Positions 34,948 through 43,490 of a stretch of DNA of 64,000 nucleotides are shown here, piece after piece. Each line of letters opens with the position of its first letter. Position 1 is the stretch's first letter. The position numbers were made by a program, and so were the translations under genes. Below the pieces are notes generated by a model that was not told the origin of the DNA, did no database searches, and was given only the letters and a program-made list of their open reading frames with translations. This DNA comes from Pseudorhodobacter antarcticus (GTDB taxonomy: Bacteria; Pseudomonadota; Alphaproteobacteria; Rhodobacterales; Rhodobacteraceae), in NCBI GenBank assembly GCA_945862435.1, contig CAMAXX010000013.1:1-64000 (forward strand), read 5' to 3'.

Positions 34948-35450
34948 GCCAAAACTTGCACTGCCATTTTGCCGCGCTTGCCATCGGTTACACGCAAACA
35001 TATTGCTTCCCCCGCCTGCAAATCGGCAAAACCTGAATGGTTCAAAACTTCGATATGCACAAACACATCGTCCGACGAACCATAGACATTGGCAAATCCA
35101 AACCCTTTGACCTTATCAAACCATTTGACCCGCGCGGGCGCAATGGGAAGCTGTAGCAACTGCTCGGTGGTCAGCTGGTTTTCCTCTTCGGAAAGGGTAA
35201 TCGGCATGCCAATCGCGGCCTCAATCTTGACGACCTCTACCGCCTGCAGTCCACGCTGGGTGGCCTGAACGCGAAAGGAAATCGGTGTGCCATCGGCAAC
35301 CGAACTTTGGCCATAGTTGCGCAGAACATTGGCATGGAGCAGCACGTCAGGACCGCCTTCATCTGCGACAATAAAGCCAAAACCCTTGACAGGATCAAAC
35401 CACTTTACACGTCCCGTCTGGATTTCAGAATCATATTCGCTATCAGGCAT
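34923..35450 (-). CDS. Two-domain cold-shock protein
   Basis: A 175-residue protein with two cold-shock domains: GRVKWFDPVKGFGFIVADEG (about residues 12-31) and ARVKWFDKVKGFGFANVYGS (about 104-123). Both keep RNP1 (KGFGF) and RNP2-like (DVLLHANVL; DVFVHIEVL) motifs, so both should bind single-stranded nucleic acid. Double-CSD proteins of this type are common in Alphaproteobacteria. ATG 35450 is used; a TTG at 35489 in the same frame is less likely. DUF192 overlaps its end. Confidence 0.9.
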   Translation of the reverse strand: MPDSEYDSEIQTGRVKWFDPVKGFGFIVADEGGPDVLLHANVLRNYGQSSVADGTPISFRVQATQRGLQAVEVVKIEAAIGMPITLSEEENQLTTEQLLQLPIAPARVKWFDKVKGFGFANVYGSSDDVFVHIEVLNHSGFADLQAGEAICLRVTDGKRGKMAVQVLAWDAALAP

Positions 35451-35566
35451 TGAAGACAAACTTCCATAGCTAAGGTCGTGAAAAGTCAAAACTAAAACGG
35501 ACCGATCAAATCAAAACATGGTTACCAAGCCAGCATCCCAAAAATTCGTTCCAGCGCAAGCTTTAT

Positions 35567-36181
35567 TTACGGCGACAGACGATTGATTTTCCACGGTTTT
35601 TCAACCAATAGGCGAGTCCACTGAAAGCGATCATGAAGTCGATAAGGCCCATCTGCCCAGAATTCAATCTCAAGCGGAGTAATGCGGTACCCTCCCCAGT
35701 AAGGTGGCCTATTTGGGGCAGTACCATGCAGTGCGGTTTGCTTTACAACCTCGGCCATAAGTGCGGCGCGTGACGACAACTTTGATGACTGTTTGCTCGC
35801 CCATGCACCTAGCCGCGATTGTAAACTGCGCGATGCGTAATACGAATCAGCGGCCACGCCGTCTTCGCGCGTCACCAGCCCCCGCACCCGAACTTGGCGG
35901 CGCAGCGACTTCCAATGCAGCACAAATGCCGCGCGGCCCGCGCCCTCAATTTCGCGCGCTTTGGCAGACCCGTAATTGGTGTAGAACACAAAGGCGGCGG
36001 GTTCGATATCTTTCAGCAGCACCATCCTCGCATTGGGCATGCCGCTGGCATCAACAGTGGACAGGGCGATGGCGTTTGGATCGTTCGGCTCTGCTGCCTC
36101 GGCCTCGGCCAGCCAGCGGCGGGCGATTTCAAACGGGTCATCGCCTGCGAAAATTCCTGTCCTATCGTCTGAATTGGCCAA
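35567..36181 (-). CDS. pdxH: Pyridoxamine 5'-phosphate oxidase
   Basis: A 204-residue flavoenzyme: [20 protein letters not shown] (FMN site), [16 protein letters not shown] (FMN/PLP phosphate contacts) and the C-terminal [17 protein letters not shown]. It oxidises PNP or PMP to PLP. The start is a TTG at 36181, supported by AGGAG six bases upstream and by the N-terminus [18 protein letters not shown], which matches the family. PLP from this enzyme supplies the many PLP enzymes in the window. Confidence 0.94.
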   Translation of the reverse strand: MANSDDRTGIFAGDDPFEIARRWLAEAEAAEPNDPNAIALSTVDASGMPNARMVLLKDIEPAAFVFYTNYGSAKAREIEGAGRAAFVLHWKSLRRQVRVRGLVTREDGVAADSYYASRSLQSRLGAWASKQSSKLSSRAALMAEVVKQTALHGTAPNRPPYWGGYRITPLEIEFWADGPYRLHDRFQWTRLLVEKPWKINRLSP

Positions 36182-36195
36182 ACCGCGCTCCTGAC

Positions 36196-36224
36196 TTGAG
36201 ATTATGGGGCCTATGCCCTAGAGA
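36196..36224 (+). promoter_or_regulatory. Possible sigma70 promoter of fabI
   Basis: TTGAGA (36196-36201), a 17-bp spacer and TAGAGA (36219-36224), 33 bp upstream of the fabI start. The -35 is close to consensus and the -10 is weaker. Confidence 0.3.
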
Positions 36225-36256
36225 AGCGTTATAGGACAATTTCGGGAGAAGACGAG

Positions 36257-37066
36257 ATGGCGAATGGGTTGATGGCAGGGAAACGCGGCCTGATTATGGG
36301 GCTGGCCAATGACAAATCCATAGCTTGGGGTATTGCGCAGGCGATTGCGGCCCAAGGGGCCGAGATTGCCTTTTCCTATCAGGGCGAGGCGCTGAAAAAG
36401 CGGGTTGAACCGCTGGCCGCATCGATTGGGATGAACACCTTTATCGAATGCGATGTTGCGGATGAGGCGTCGATGGACGCCCTTTTTGCAGCATTGCAGG
36501 CCAAATGGGGCACGATTGATTTTCTGGTTCATGCGATTGGCTTTTCCGACAAGAACGAACTTCGTGGCCGCTATGTGGACACTTCGCGCGCTAATTTCCT
36601 GATGACGATGGATATTTCCGTCTATTCCTTTACCGCTGTGGCCCAGCGCGCAAGCGCGATGATGCCAGCGGGCGGCAGTATGCTGACGCTAACCTATTAC
36701 GGCGCAGAAAAGGTGATGCCGCATTACAATGTGATGGGCGTGGCCAAGGCGGGGCTGGAAGCATCCGTGAAATATCTGGCCGAAGATTTGGGCAAAGACG
36801 GTATCCGCGTGAACGCCATTTCCGCAGGCCCGATCAAAACACTGGCCGCCAGCGGCATTGGCGATTTCCGCTACATCATGAAATGGAACGAGCTGAACAG
36901 CCCCTTGCGCCGCAATGTCACGCAAGAAGAGGTGGGCAAGGCCGCGCTGTATCTGCTGTCCGATCTGGGGTCGGGCACCACGGGCGAAAACCTGCATGTC
37001 GATGCAGGCTATCACGTTGTGGGGATGAAGGCGGTGGACGCGCCCGATATCGACGCGACAAAATAA
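36257..37066 (+). CDS. fabI: Enoyl-[acyl-carrier-protein] reductase (NADH)
   Basis: A 269-residue short-chain dehydrogenase of the FabI type: GKRGLIMGLANDKSIAWGIA at the N-terminus, LVHAIGFSDKNELRGRYVDT, LTYYGAEKVMPHYNVMGVAK with the Tyr-x6-Lys pair, and ISAGPIKTLAASGIGDF. It does the last reduction of the fatty-acid elongation cycle and is the triclosan target in other bacteria. The next gene starts at the base after its stop codon. Confidence 0.96.
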   Translation: MANGLMAGKRGLIMGLANDKSIAWGIAQAIAAQGAEIAFSYQGEALKKRVEPLAASIGMNTFIECDVADEASMDALFAALQAKWGTIDFLVHAIGFSDKNELRGRYVDTSRANFLMTMDISVYSFTAVAQRASAMMPAGGSMLTLTYYGAEKVMPHYNVMGVAKAGLEASVKYLAEDLGKDGIRVNAISAGPIKTLAASGIGDFRYIMKWNELNSPLRRNVTQEEVGKAALYLLSDLGSGTTGENLHVDAGYHVVGMKAVDAPDIDATK

Positions 37067-37675
37067 ATGCCGGTAACCGCAGCCCAGCTTGCGCTGGTTT
37101 TGGGCGCGCAAGTTGTGGCGCTGGCCACGCCTGGCCCTGCATTGGTGTCTATCAGCCAAAAGGCCATTGCCGAAGGTCGCGGCCCTGCCCTGATGTTCGG
37201 CCTTGGCCTTGGGTTTGGGGCAACATCATGGGTGCTGGCATCGATGCTAGGGCTGGGATTGGTGCTGCACCGCTTTCCCGCGCTGCTGATGGCGATGACG
37301 CTGCTGGGCGGCGGTTATTTGATCTATATAGCTTGGGCTATCTGGCGTCACGCCAATGCGCCCTTGGCCGAAACTGCTGCTCCGAACGGCTTTTGGGCGG
37401 GATACCGTTTGAACGTATCTAACCCCAAGCCGATACTGTTCTTCTCGTCGCTGTTCCTATCGGTCTTCCCCGACCCCTTCACCCTTGCCTCTGGCGCAGT
37501 GGTGTACCTGTCGATGCTGGCGCTAGAACTGTCCTTCTTCACCGCCGTGGCCCTAACGCTGACCACCCCCCGCATCCGCGCCCGCGCCCTGCGGGCAAAG
37601 CCCGTGATCGACCGCGTGGCGGCAGTGGTGATTGGCGCGCTGGGGGTTTGGCTCTTGTGGGGGTTGGTGGGCTAG
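37067..37675 (+). CDS. LysE-family amino-acid exporter, first copy
   Basis: A 202-residue membrane protein with about six hydrophobic helices and the LysE/RhtB signature at the N-terminus (ALATPGPALVSISQKAIAEG, RGPALMFGLGLGFG) and the mid segment NVSNPKPILFFSSLFLSVFP. These proteins export amino acids or homoserine lactones. It abuts fabI with no gap, so is co-transcribed with it; the functional link is unclear. Confidence 0.85.
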   Translation: MPVTAAQLALVLGAQVVALATPGPALVSISQKAIAEGRGPALMFGLGLGFGATSWVLASMLGLGLVLHRFPALLMAMTLLGGGYLIYIAWAIWRHANAPLAETAAPNGFWAGYRLNVSNPKPILFFSSLFLSVFPDPFTLASGAVVYLSMLALELSFFTAVALTLTTPRIRARALRAKPVIDRVAAVVIGALGVWLLWGLVG

Positions 37676-37731
37676 GGTGCGCACTGTGATCGCACGGTTG
37701 GCAACGAATTAGGTGCAGTAAATCACACATC

Positions 37732-38898
37732 CTACCCCTTCTCCATCCGTTTCCCCGTCCCCACCAGCACCACCGCCATCACGGCTACGCCAGCGCAGGC
37801 AAGGTAGGTTGCCGCCACGCCGCCCCAATCCAGCAGCGCGCCGCCCAGCATTCCGCCGACCATAATGGCCAGTTGCAGCGCGGGCAGGATCAGACTGCCT
37901 GCCAGTTCGGGCGCGTCATCGATATTGCGCGCCAGCCACATCATCCAGATGATTGACATCGCGGTATTGGCCGCACCGAACAGCACCAAGAACCCCGCCA
38001 CAGCCCAAAGGTTGCTGTGCGCGGCAACCAGCCCCAATGCCACCAAAACCATCAGCCCCGCAGGCAGGGCCAGCGCGCGTTGCCCGTGGCGCGCCGCAAG
38101 CTGCCCCCCTGCCCAAGTGCCAATAAACCCCGCCAGACCCAGCACTGTAAACAGCAGCGTCACCGCCCCCGCATCGCCGCCAGTCACCGTGTCAAGATAG
38201 GCGCGCATATACGAGATCAGCATCGCGCTGGCCCCCCATGACAGCATCGCGCCCAACATGCCTAGCGCCACATAACGCCGCTTTAGCAGCCCCAGCAGCG
38301 CGCCAAAACTTTTGCGCCCTGTGCCAGCCATGGGGGGCATTGCGGCGGCCTGCCAAACCACCACCGCCCCCGCAATGGGCACCAGCGCCCAAAACACCGC
38401 GCGCCAGCCAAATTCGGCTGCAGCCCACGTGGCAATAGGCGCGGCAAAGGCGGCGGCCACCGCTTGGCCCAGATACATAATACTCAGCGCGCGCGGCACA
38501 TCGGCGGGCGGAACAAGCCGCATGATGGTGGCCGTGGACAGCGACCAAAACGCCCCCACCGCCACCCCCAAAAACACGCGCCCCCCCATCAGCGCCCAAA
38601 GGTCAGTGGCCAGCGCGATCAGCGCCGATGACAGCATCAACAACCCGCCCACCGCCGCCAAAACCCATTTGCGGTTCAAATACCCGCCCCATGTGGTGAT
38701 AAAAACGCTGGTGATCACCGCAAAGGCCCCCGATACCGCATTGGCCTGCCCCGCCTGCCCTTCGGTCACCCCCAAACCTGCGGCCAAGGGGGACAGCACA
38801 GACACGGGCATAAACTCGGCCGCGATCAACACACCCGCGCAGGCCGCCATCGACAAAACGGCAGCGCCCGTGGCGCGGGTGGTTTGGGTAGGAGGCAT
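37732..38898 (-). CDS. MFS transporter (AraJ/SotB-like)
   Basis: A 388-residue, 12-helix major-facilitator protein starting MPPTQTTRATGAAVLSMAAC. The segment AAEFMPVSVLSPLAAGLGVT, EGQAGQANAVSGAF is typical of sugar/drug exporters of the AraJ/SotB group, and GGYLNRKWVL is the cytoplasmic loop motif. ATG 38898 has GGAGG-like sequence nearby in reverse. The frame is open for 96 codons upstream, but that part includes Leu-Ala repeats from a tandem DNA repeat and is not transporter sequence. Confidence 0.82.
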   Translation of the reverse strand: MPPTQTTRATGAAVLSMAACAGVLIAAEFMPVSVLSPLAAGLGVTEGQAGQANAVSGAFAVITSVFITTWGGYLNRKWVLAAVGGLLMLSSALIALATDLWALMGGRVFLGVAVGAFWSLSTATIMRLVPPADVPRALSIMYLGQAVAAAFAAPIATWAAAEFGWRAVFWALVPIAGAVVVWQAAAMPPMAGTGRKSFGALLGLLKRRYVALGMLGAMLSWGASAMLISYMRAYLDTVTGGDAGAVTLLFTVLGLAGFIGTWAGGQLAARHGQRALALPAGLMVLVALGLVAAHSNLWAVAGFLVLFGAANTAMSIIWMMWLARNIDDAPELAGSLILPALQLAIMVGGMLGGALLDWGGVAATYLACAGVAVMAVVLVGTGKRMEKG

Positions 38899-38963
38899 AG
38901 GCTGTCCTTTGAATTTTGGGCAAACTAGCCTGCACTTTGCCCGAAGGCCAGTGGTGCAAAGGG

Positions 38964-39008
38964 CCAATGCAGCCAAAGCCAGTGCAGCCAAAGCCAATGC
39001 AGCCAAGG
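38964..39008. repeat. Three tandem copies of a 15-bp unit
   Basis: CCAATGCAGCCAAAG, CCAGTGCAGCCAAAG and CCAATGCAGCCAAGG in a row, in the divergent gap between the MFS and GNAT genes. The unit length of five codons could mean the DNA was once coding. Confidence 0.75.
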
Positions 39009-39046
39009 GCTTGGCCATTCGCGCGCTATGGCCTAAGCGTTGCTGT

Positions 39047-39478
39047 ATGGTTAATCTTACCCAAATCACCCCTACAAATACCCATCTTCTGGCACAGCAC
39101 GCGCCCGATGTGTTTGACGAGGCCATCGACCCCGCCCGACTTGCCGCCTTTGCGGCAGCGGCAGGGCATTTCATGGCGGTGGCCATGGACAGCGATGTGG
39201 CAATTGGCCAAATACGCGCGATGGTGCAGCATCAGCCCGATGCGCCGCCTGTTTTGTATATCGACAATCTAGCCGTGACCGAGGCGTATCAGGGCATGGG
39301 TATCGCCCGCCGTTTGGTGCAAGCCGCGCTGGCATGGGGCGCGGGCATGGGCTGCGATCAGGCTTGGGTGGCAACAGAGCTGGATAATCATCCGGCCTTG
39401 GCCCTGTACCGCGCCTTTGAAAGCGAGCCAATGGAAAGCGTGGCCTGTTGCCAGCTCCGCTTTGGGCCATCGGCCTAA
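39047..39478 (+). CDS. GNAT-family acetyltransferase
   Basis: A 143-residue single-domain acetyltransferase. The acetyl-CoA site reads LYIDNLAVTEAYQGMGIARR, LVQAALAWG (motif A: Q-x2-GxG/A), followed by VATELDNHPALALYRAFESE (motif B). The arrangement recalls aminoglycoside AAC(3)-I-like enzymes, but the substrate cannot be called. ATG 39047 gives a complete GNAT domain; the open frame upstream overlaps the MFS gene in antisense and is not real. Confidence 0.78.
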   Translation: MVNLTQITPTNTHLLAQHAPDVFDEAIDPARLAAFAAAAGHFMAVAMDSDVAIGQIRAMVQHQPDAPPVLYIDNLAVTEAYQGMGIARRLVQAALAWGAGMGCDQAWVATELDNHPALALYRAFESEPMESVACCQLRFGPSA

Positions 39479-39626
39479 GGTGCAGGGACAGCCTGCGCCA
39501 TTGCCCCGCGCAGGCTGTGCGCCAACTTTGGCTTTGCCAATCACAACACCGCCCTGCGGCCAATTTAGCTTTGCCCCTTTACCCCGCCCAGCGCTCGGCG
39601 CAGATTGCACCAAAAAGGAGCCTGCT

Positions 39627-40241
39627 ATGACCATCACCGCCTTTCTCGCCTTTGCCGCGCTGTCGCTTTTCGCCGCAATATCCCCTGGCCCTGCGGTGCT
39701 GATGGCCGCGCGCACGGGCCTGACCGAGGGGTTTGCCGCTGGCGCAATGCTGGCGGTGGGCATTGGCGAGGGGGCCGTTTTTTGGGCCAGCGCCGCAATG
39801 TTCGGGCTGAACATAGTGTTCGCTGCCGCCCCCGCCCTGCTGTGGGCGCTGAAAATTGGTGGCGGGGCCTATCTGGTTTGGATAGGGATCAAACTGTGGC
39901 GCGATGCCAAAACCCCGTTTAACACCGAAGACACCCGCGCCCTGCCCCGCAGCCCGATGTCGGCCTTTCGCCTTGGGCTGGTCACGCAGCTGTCTAACCC
40001 CAAACCCGCTGTGATGTTTTCGGCCATTTTCTTGGGTACTGTCCCGCCTACCACTCCCATCTGGGTTTATAGCGCTCTGCTGGCTGTCGTGATGCTGAAC
40101 GAAACGGTTTGGAACATTCTTGTGGCGCGCATCTTCTCGACATCCATCACGCGGGCGCGGTATATCAGTCTGAAGACCATTATCGACCGCAGCTTTGGCG
40201 GGCTACTTGCCGTGCTGGGCGTGCGCGTCGCACTTACCTGA
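39627..40241 (+). CDS. LysE-family amino-acid exporter, second copy
   Basis: A 204-residue protein with LysE/RhtB layout: [20 protein letters not shown] at the N-terminus, then [17 protein letters not shown] and [20 protein letters not shown]. Six hydrophobic helices. The ATG at 39627 follows the strong ribosome site AAAAAGGAG. It is diverged from the LysE protein at 37067, so likely has a different substrate. gpt begins 10 bp downstream. Confidence 0.86.
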   Translation: MTITAFLAFAALSLFAAISPGPAVLMAARTGLTEGFAAGAMLAVGIGEGAVFWASAAMFGLNIVFAAAPALLWALKIGGGAYLVWIGIKLWRDAKTPFNTEDTRALPRSPMSAFRLGLVTQLSNPKPAVMFSAIFLGTVPPTTPIWVYSALLAVVMLNETVWNILVARIFSTSITRARYISLKTIIDRSFGGLLAVLGVRVALT

Positions 40242-40251
40242 AGGAGCCATT

Positions 40252-40755
40252 ATGATTGACCGTTTGCCGCATGAAAAAGGCTTCCATGTCAGTTGGGATC
40301 AAATCCACCGCGATGCCCGCGCGCTGGCGTGGCGGCTGGATGGCAAGGGGCCAGATAATGGCGCATGGAAGGCGGTTGTGGGTATCACGCGTGGCGGGCT
40401 TGTGCCTGCGATGATTGTCGCGCGCGAATTGGATGTGCGGGTGGTGGATACGATTTCCGTTATCTCCTATGCCCACCAAGACCGCGGCGATGCGGTGATG
40501 ACCAAGGCCCCTCAGGCCGATCTTATGGGCGATGGCACTGGGATTTTGATTGTCGATGATCTGGTCGATTCGGGCAAAACGCTGGAATTGGTGCGCAAGA
40601 TGTATCCAAAGGCGCATTTCGCCACTGTTTACGCCAAACCTTCGGGAAAGCCGCAGGTTGATACCTATATCACCGAGGTTTCCCAAGACACATGGATTTT
40701 CTTTCCCTGGGATATGGCGCTGCAATATGTTCAGCCGTTTCGCGGTAAGGATTAA
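40252..40755 (+). CDS. gpt: Xanthine-guanine phosphoribosyltransferase
   Basis: A 167-residue type I phosphoribosyltransferase. The PRPP-binding motif is [20 protein letters not shown] (about residues 99-118), with [20 protein letters not shown] and the C-terminal [10 protein letters not shown] specific to Gpt. It salvages guanine and xanthine to GMP and XMP. AAGGAG precedes ATG 40252. Confidence 0.93.
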   Translation: MIDRLPHEKGFHVSWDQIHRDARALAWRLDGKGPDNGAWKAVVGITRGGLVPAMIVARELDVRVVDTISVISYAHQDRGDAVMTKAPQADLMGDGTGILIVDDLVDSGKTLELVRKMYPKAHFATVYAKPSGKPQVDTYITEVSQDTWIFFPWDMALQYVQPFRGKD

Positions 40756-40758
40756 TCC

Positions 40759-41922
40759 ATGAACCCCGCCCTGTTGCACACCGATGCCCCCCCCGTGATG
40801 GAGGCGCGCCGCTGGCTAGAGGGCGTAATCCACCCCGCAAACCGCCCGCTGATAAACATCAGCCAAGCCGCCCCAGTCGATCTGCCCCCCATGGCGCTGC
40901 GCCAAGCGATTGCCGATGCCGCGCTGCACAATCCAGATGCGCATTTATACGGCCCCGTGCTGGGCCTGCCTGCCCTGCGCGCTGAAGTGGCCACCCAGTT
41001 TTCCGCCGCCTATGGCGGGGCAATCGCGCCTGCTCAAGTGGCCATAACCCAAGGCTGCAACCAAGCCTTTTGCGCCGCGATCAGCACCTTGGCAGGCGCG
41101 GGGGATGAGGTGATCTTACCAACCCCTTGGTATTTCAACCACAAAATGTGGCTGGATATGCAGGGCATTGGGGCCATTCCCCTGCCCTGCGGCGCGGGGA
41201 TGATCCCATCGGCAGATGATGCCCGCGCGCTGATTACACCGCGCACCCGCGCCATTGTGCTGGTTACGCCAAACAACCCCACGGGCGCGGAATACCCTGC
41301 CGAAACCTTAACCGCGTTCCGCGATTTGGCGCGTGCGCATGGCCTTGCGCTGATCGTCGATGAGACCTACCGCGATTTTGATGTAAGGTCAGGCGCGCCG
41401 CATGATCTATTCGCCTCAGATTGGGATGATTGCCTGATCCAACTGTATTCGTTTTCCAAGGCCTACCGCCTGACGGGCCACCGCGTAGGGGCGATCATTG
41501 CCAGTGAACGCCGCCTGATACAGATCGAAAAGTTTCTAGACACCGTTGCCATTTGCCCCAGCCAACTGGGCCAGATAGCCGCCCTTTGGGGGATGCAAAA
41601 CCTTGGCCAATGGCTGGCGGGCGAGAGGGCCGAGATTTTGGCCCGCCGCGCCGCGCTGCAAACGGGGTTTGCGCAGGTGGAGGGTTGGCAGCTTTTGGGC
41701 TGCGGGGCGTATTTTGCCTATGTCCGCCACCCGTTCGACATCGCCTCGCCCGATTTGGCGCGTGATTTGGTGGGCAAAGCATCGCTGCTGGCCCTGCCTG
41801 GCACGATGTTTCGCCCCAAAGACGACGGCCAAGGCGCGCGCGAATTGCGGATTGCTTTTGCCAATGTGGATAGCGCCGCTTTGGGCGAGGTTTGCGCGCG
41901 GCTTGCCGCCTATCGCCCCTGA
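40759..41922 (+). CDS. Class I/II PLP aminotransferase
   Basis: A 387-residue fold-type I aminotransferase: ITQGCNQAFCAAISTLAGAG, LVTPNNPTGAEYP, LIVDETYRDFD and the PLP lysine in LYSFSKAYRLTGHRVGA. The set matches the aspartate/aromatic/methionine group used for amino-acid or keto-acid transamination; the exact substrate is not clear. It begins 3 bp after gpt, so is co-transcribed with it. Confidence 0.85.
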   Translation: MNPALLHTDAPPVMEARRWLEGVIHPANRPLINISQAAPVDLPPMALRQAIADAALHNPDAHLYGPVLGLPALRAEVATQFSAAYGGAIAPAQVAITQGCNQAFCAAISTLAGAGDEVILPTPWYFNHKMWLDMQGIGAIPLPCGAGMIPSADDARALITPRTRAIVLVTPNNPTGAEYPAETLTAFRDLARAHGLALIVDETYRDFDVRSGAPHDLFASDWDDCLIQLYSFSKAYRLTGHRVGAIIASERRLIQIEKFLDTVAICPSQLGQIAALWGMQNLGQWLAGERAEILARRAALQTGFAQVEGWQLLGCGAYFAYVRHPFDIASPDLARDLVGKASLLALPGTMFRPKDDGQGARELRIAFANVDSAALGEVCARLAAYRP

Positions 41923-41945
41923 TTGGCAATAGGGAAATCTCGCAG

Positions 41946-43343
41946 CTAACTTACATCAAACCGCGTTACGCCGCGCCGCAGCGCGTCAACAGGCTGGGTC
42001 TGGATAGCGGCTTGGTGGGCGCGCTGATCGCAGCTTGCGCGGGGGCAAATACGGCAATTGATGCCGATCTGCGTCATGCGGGCATTGGCCATCGAAAACC
42101 CCTCGGCATAGCCAATTTCGGGGGCAAAACGGATCGCGCAGCCCATTGCCACGGCCAGCCTGTTATCTTGCGCATAGCGCTCCCAAGTTGGGCGATCTAC
42201 TGTGCGGGAAAATACGAAAAACTGGCTGTGATCAGGCATTTCCACAAATTGCGGGATAATACGGCTCGGGGTGCGAAAGCTGGTATGCACATCCAGCCGC
42301 GGGCAAGCACCGCCATATTCGGCAAGGTGAAAATCTGTTGCGTTGAACCGTTTGGTGACGTTGCCGCCTTTGTCGATGCGCATGAAAAAGAACGGCACGC
42401 CCTGCGCACCTTCGCGTTGCAAAGTCGTGGCGCGGTGGCAGGCCTGTTCAAAACTAACGTCAAAGCGGGTGGCCAAATGGTCAAAGTCATACATCGAGGC
42501 CCGCGCCTCGGCCAGAAAGGCATCATAAGGCATCAACACGGCGGCGGCGAAGTAATTGGCCAGTTCCACCCGCAGCCGCGCCATGCCGCGCGGGTCGGTG
42601 ATGTTGCTGCGCTGAGTGATCGCATCCAGCAATTCGCGCAGTTCCAGCAGCCCTGCCATATGCACCAACTGAAAGGTGCGGTTTTGATGATCCAGCGCCT
42701 CGGACAACAAAATTTCGCGCCGCTTTTCATCGTACTGCCGCAGGGCACTGGGCAGATCTTCAACGGGGCACAGGCGGACATTCACGCCCAATTTGTCGCG
42801 CAAGCGGTGTTTAAGGGTGACGTAAACTTCGTCCCGTTCCACAGGAATGGGCCAAAAACTTTCGGCCGCGTGTTCCAATTCGCGAAAATGGTTGCGGTTG
42901 CGGCGAAACACGTCGTGCACCGCCGCTTCGGGCGTGGTGGTCAACTGCTGTCCGTCGTTTTCAATCAGCGCAAGCAGTTGATCTGACACCACCTGATAGC
43001 TGCGGTACAGCGCCAAAAAGCTTTGCACAAGGCTTGGCGAATGGGCAAAGGCGGCGCGCAGTTGCGGCAAATCAGGGCGCGTGGGCGCGAAAAGCGGGTC
43101 TTGCATGACCGCGCGAATATCGGCCAGTTGCGCCGTGCTATCTTCTTCGGCGATCTCGCGCCAATCAACACCGTACGCTTCGAACAGGCGCAAAAGCACC
43201 TGCACCGACACCGATCTTTCGTTGTTTTCCAGAAGGTTAACGTAAGACAGGCTTATTCCCAGCGCCCGCGCCATCTGGCCTTGGGTCTCGCCGCGTTCCA
43301 GCCGAAGCCTGCGCAAATGGGGGCCGATAAAAGTTTTTTGCAT
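41946..43343 (-). CDS. ScfR/RamB/PccR-type transcriptional regulator
   Basis: A 465-residue regulator. Residues about 5-65 are an XRE helix-turn-helix (LRRLRLERGETQGQMARALG, ISLSYVNLLENNERSVS). The middle is an IrrE/ImmA-like domain with LVHMAGLLELRELLDA and RVELANYFAAAVLMPYDAFL, and the C-terminal domain ends with the cysteine cluster INCRICPRASCDQRA. This is the short-chain fatty-acyl-CoA regulator family (RamB, PccR), which tunes acetate/propionate and glyoxylate metabolism. It diverges from sgaA-mclA-mtkAB, so is most likely their regulator. ATG 43343 is chosen over 43355. Confidence 0.88.
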   Translation of the reverse strand: MQKTFIGPHLRRLRLERGETQGQMARALGISLSYVNLLENNERSVSVQVLLRLFEAYGVDWREIAEEDSTAQLADIRAVMQDPLFAPTRPDLPQLRAAFAHSPSLVQSFLALYRSYQVVSDQLLALIENDGQQLTTTPEAAVHDVFRRNRNHFRELEHAAESFWPIPVERDEVYVTLKHRLRDKLGVNVRLCPVEDLPSALRQYDEKRREILLSEALDHQNRTFQLVHMAGLLELRELLDAITQRSNITDPRGMARLRVELANYFAAAVLMPYDAFLAEARASMYDFDHLATRFDVSFEQACHRATTLQREGAQGVPFFFMRIDKGGNVTKRFNATDFHLAEYGGACPRLDVHTSFRTPSRIIPQFVEMPDHSQFFVFSRTVDRPTWERYAQDNRLAVAMGCAIRFAPEIGYAEGFSMANARMTQIGINCRICPRASCDQRAHQAAIQTQPVDALRRGVTRFDVS

Positions 43344-43370
43344 ACCATCGCACACATTTTTGATTTTGTA

Positions 43371-43420
43371 GAATTTACAATATTACAATTTCGCAAACTT
43401 GTAAATCTTCGCATTTACAG
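43371..43420. promoter_or_regulatory. Candidate ScfR/RamB-type operator cluster between the regulator and sgaA
   Basis: The gap contains CAAGTTTGCGAAAT on the minus strand (43401-43388), close to the RamB site AAAGTTTGCAAA, and several TTGTAAAT/ATTTACAA-like half-sites (43373-43380, 43399-43406, 43413-43419). The 50-bp AT-rich block sits centrally between the divergent starts, so one protein could control both. Confidence 0.5.
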
Positions 43421-43490
43421 CGTAACCATTTTTCATTTTGCACAAACGTTCAGCAATGCGACAGAGTTTTCAGCAATTTTGGAGAATACT

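Noticed and set aside
38312-39046. Long upstream open extension of the GNAT gene
   Set aside because: It lies antisense to the MFS gene and is Pro/Ala/Thr-rich as expected for a shadow; the GNAT domain begins at 39047.
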